Source of the DNA: an uncultured Prevotella sp.
Lineage (GTDB): Bacteria > Bacteroidota > Bacteroidia > Bacteroidales > Bacteroidaceae
Direction: 5' to 3'
Assembly (NCBI GenBank): GCA_900556465.1
Contig: USPK01000042.1
Location: 1 to 14,295, forward strand
Length of the DNA: 14,295 nt
The first letter of the stretch is position 1, and each line of letters begins with the position of its first letter. Positions 13,565 through 14,295 of this stretch are shown here, piece after piece. Made by a program: the position numbers and the translations under genes. Below the pieces are notes generated by a model. It saw only the letters and a program-made list of their open reading frames with translations. It made no database searches and was not told where the DNA came from.

Positions 13565-14295
13565 TCAGGCGGGCAGTTCCTCGTCCTCGGCGGGGTCTTC
13601 CTCGACGACGAGGTTGTTGATGATGAAGTTCTGGCGCTCCATGGTGTTCTTGCCCATGTAGTACTCGAGGAGCTCGCTTACCTTGTCGCTCTTGTGGAGC
13701 GTCACCTGGTCGAGCCGGATGTCGGGCCCGATGAAATGGCGGAACTCGTCGGCCGAGATTTCCCCGAGCCCCTTGAAGCGGGTAATCTCGGGGTCGGGGC
13801 CGAGCTTGTCGATGGCGGCCAGGCGCTCCTCCTCGGAGTAGCAGTAAATGGTCTCGAACTCCGAGCGCTCGGAGTTCTTGGCCCGCTTCAGGATGGCCGC
13901 GCCCGCACTCTTGTCGTCGACGCTCTGCACCCTGGCCGCGCCGCGCGCCTTCTTCTTCTTGTTGCGCACGCGAAAGAGCGGCGTCTGCAGGATGTAGACG
14001 TGGCCTTTCTTAATCAAGTCCGGGAAGAACTGCAGAAAGAAGGTGATCATCAGCAGGCGTATGTGCATGCCGTCGACGTCTGCGTCCGTGGCCACGATGA
14101 CCTTGTTGTAGCGCAGCCCGTCCAGTCCGTCTTCGATGTTGAGGGCAGCCTGCAGGAGGTTGAACTCTTCGTTTTCGTAGACCACCTTTTTCGTGAGCCC
14201 GTAGCAGTTGAGCGGTTTGCCGCGCAAGGAGAAGACGGCCTGCGTGTTTACGTCGCGGCTCTTCGTGATGGAGCCGCTGGCCGAGTCGCCCTCGG
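13565..14295 (-). CDS. parE: DNA topoisomerase IV subunit B, C-terminal part
   Basis: The last 242 residues of a type IIA topoisomerase B subunit; the N-terminal ATPase part lies beyond the window edge. The TOPRIM domain is seen: EGDSASGS at the very edge (catalytic Glu) and ATDADVDG at about 68-75 of the visible part (metal-binding Asp). TRFKGLGEI follows at 171-179, then the C-terminal YYMGKNTMERQNFIINNL. EGDSASGS with FSLRGKPLN fits the ParE form of Bacteroidetes rather than GyrB (EGDSAGGSA). The enzyme decatenates daughter chromosomes with ParC. Between VRNKKKKARG and ETIYCYSEEER there is an extra Ala/Lys/Ser/Arg-rich stretch of about 30 residues (about 115-146) that I do not remember from relatives. 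Confidence 0.93.
   Translation of the reverse strand, partial: EGDSASGSITKSRDVNTQAVFSLRGKPLNCYGLTKKVVYENEEFNLLQAALNIEDGLDGLRYNKVIVATDADVDGMHIRLLMITFFLQFFPDLIKKGHVYILQTPLFRVRNKKKKARGAARVQSVDDKSAGAAILKRAKNSERSEFETIYCYSEEERLAAIDKLGPDPEITRFKGLGEISADEFRHFIGPDIRLDQVTLHKSDKVSELLEYYMGKNTMERQNFIINNLVVEEDPAEDEELPA
13856..13877. repeat. Perfect 22-bp palindrome inside parE
   Basis: GAACTCCGAGC followed by GCTCGGAGTTC reads the same on both strands, with no mismatch and no spacer. It encodes KNSERSEFE within the apparent parE insertion. Confidence 0.9.

Overview
The window is high-GC DNA whose proteins are clearly Bacteroidales-like. Pointers are a thioester-less ~1850-residue alpha-2-macroglobulin, a HemD-like protein beside a DUF4271 membrane protein, a short TatD, a topoisomerase IV-type ParE, a Bacteroides-type -7 box (TAATTTTG), and near absence of strong Shine-Dalgarno sites. 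I cannot name genus or species. Most genes are strongly GC3-biased, so long shadow frames occur on both strands; these were discarded. I see no phage, transposon, CRISPR or tRNA/rRNA gene.

Layout. One large plus-strand gene (154-5706) encodes a secreted alpha-2-macroglobulin-family protein. It converges on a minus-strand block, with a bidirectional terminator hairpin at the junction. Reading the minus strand in the direction of transcription (right to left): (1) parE (cut by the window edge), coaD and an S41 C-terminal processing peptidase, ending in a near-perfect 44-bp inverted repeat. (2) A 492-bp spacer with a GC-rich stretch, a Bacteroidales promoter and a structured metK leader, then metK, a LOG-family phosphoribohydrolase, a DUF4271 membrane protein and a HemD-like protein, all 13-16 nt apart, ending in a hairpin plus T-tract. 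(3) rnpA and yidD, overlapping by ATGA, then a short tandem-repeat spacer and a C-terminally shortened tatD-family gene.

The most informative non-coding part is the metK leader (about 10876-11091, minus strand). It has a SAM-II-like aptamer, an intrinsic terminator ahead of metK, and a segment of the aptamer core that is complementary to the terminator's left arm. Read together these look like a complete SAM-sensing transcriptional switch over the metK-LOG-DUF4271-hemD unit. Other oddities are an intergenic repeat family shared by two loci about 4.9 kb apart, a perfect 22-bp palindrome in an apparent insertion in parE, a loss of the alpha-2-macroglobulin thioester, and an orphan HemD-like protein that is strikingly lysine-rich for this genome. 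Apart from these, the gene content is core housekeeping; I found no new multi-gene defence or mobile system.
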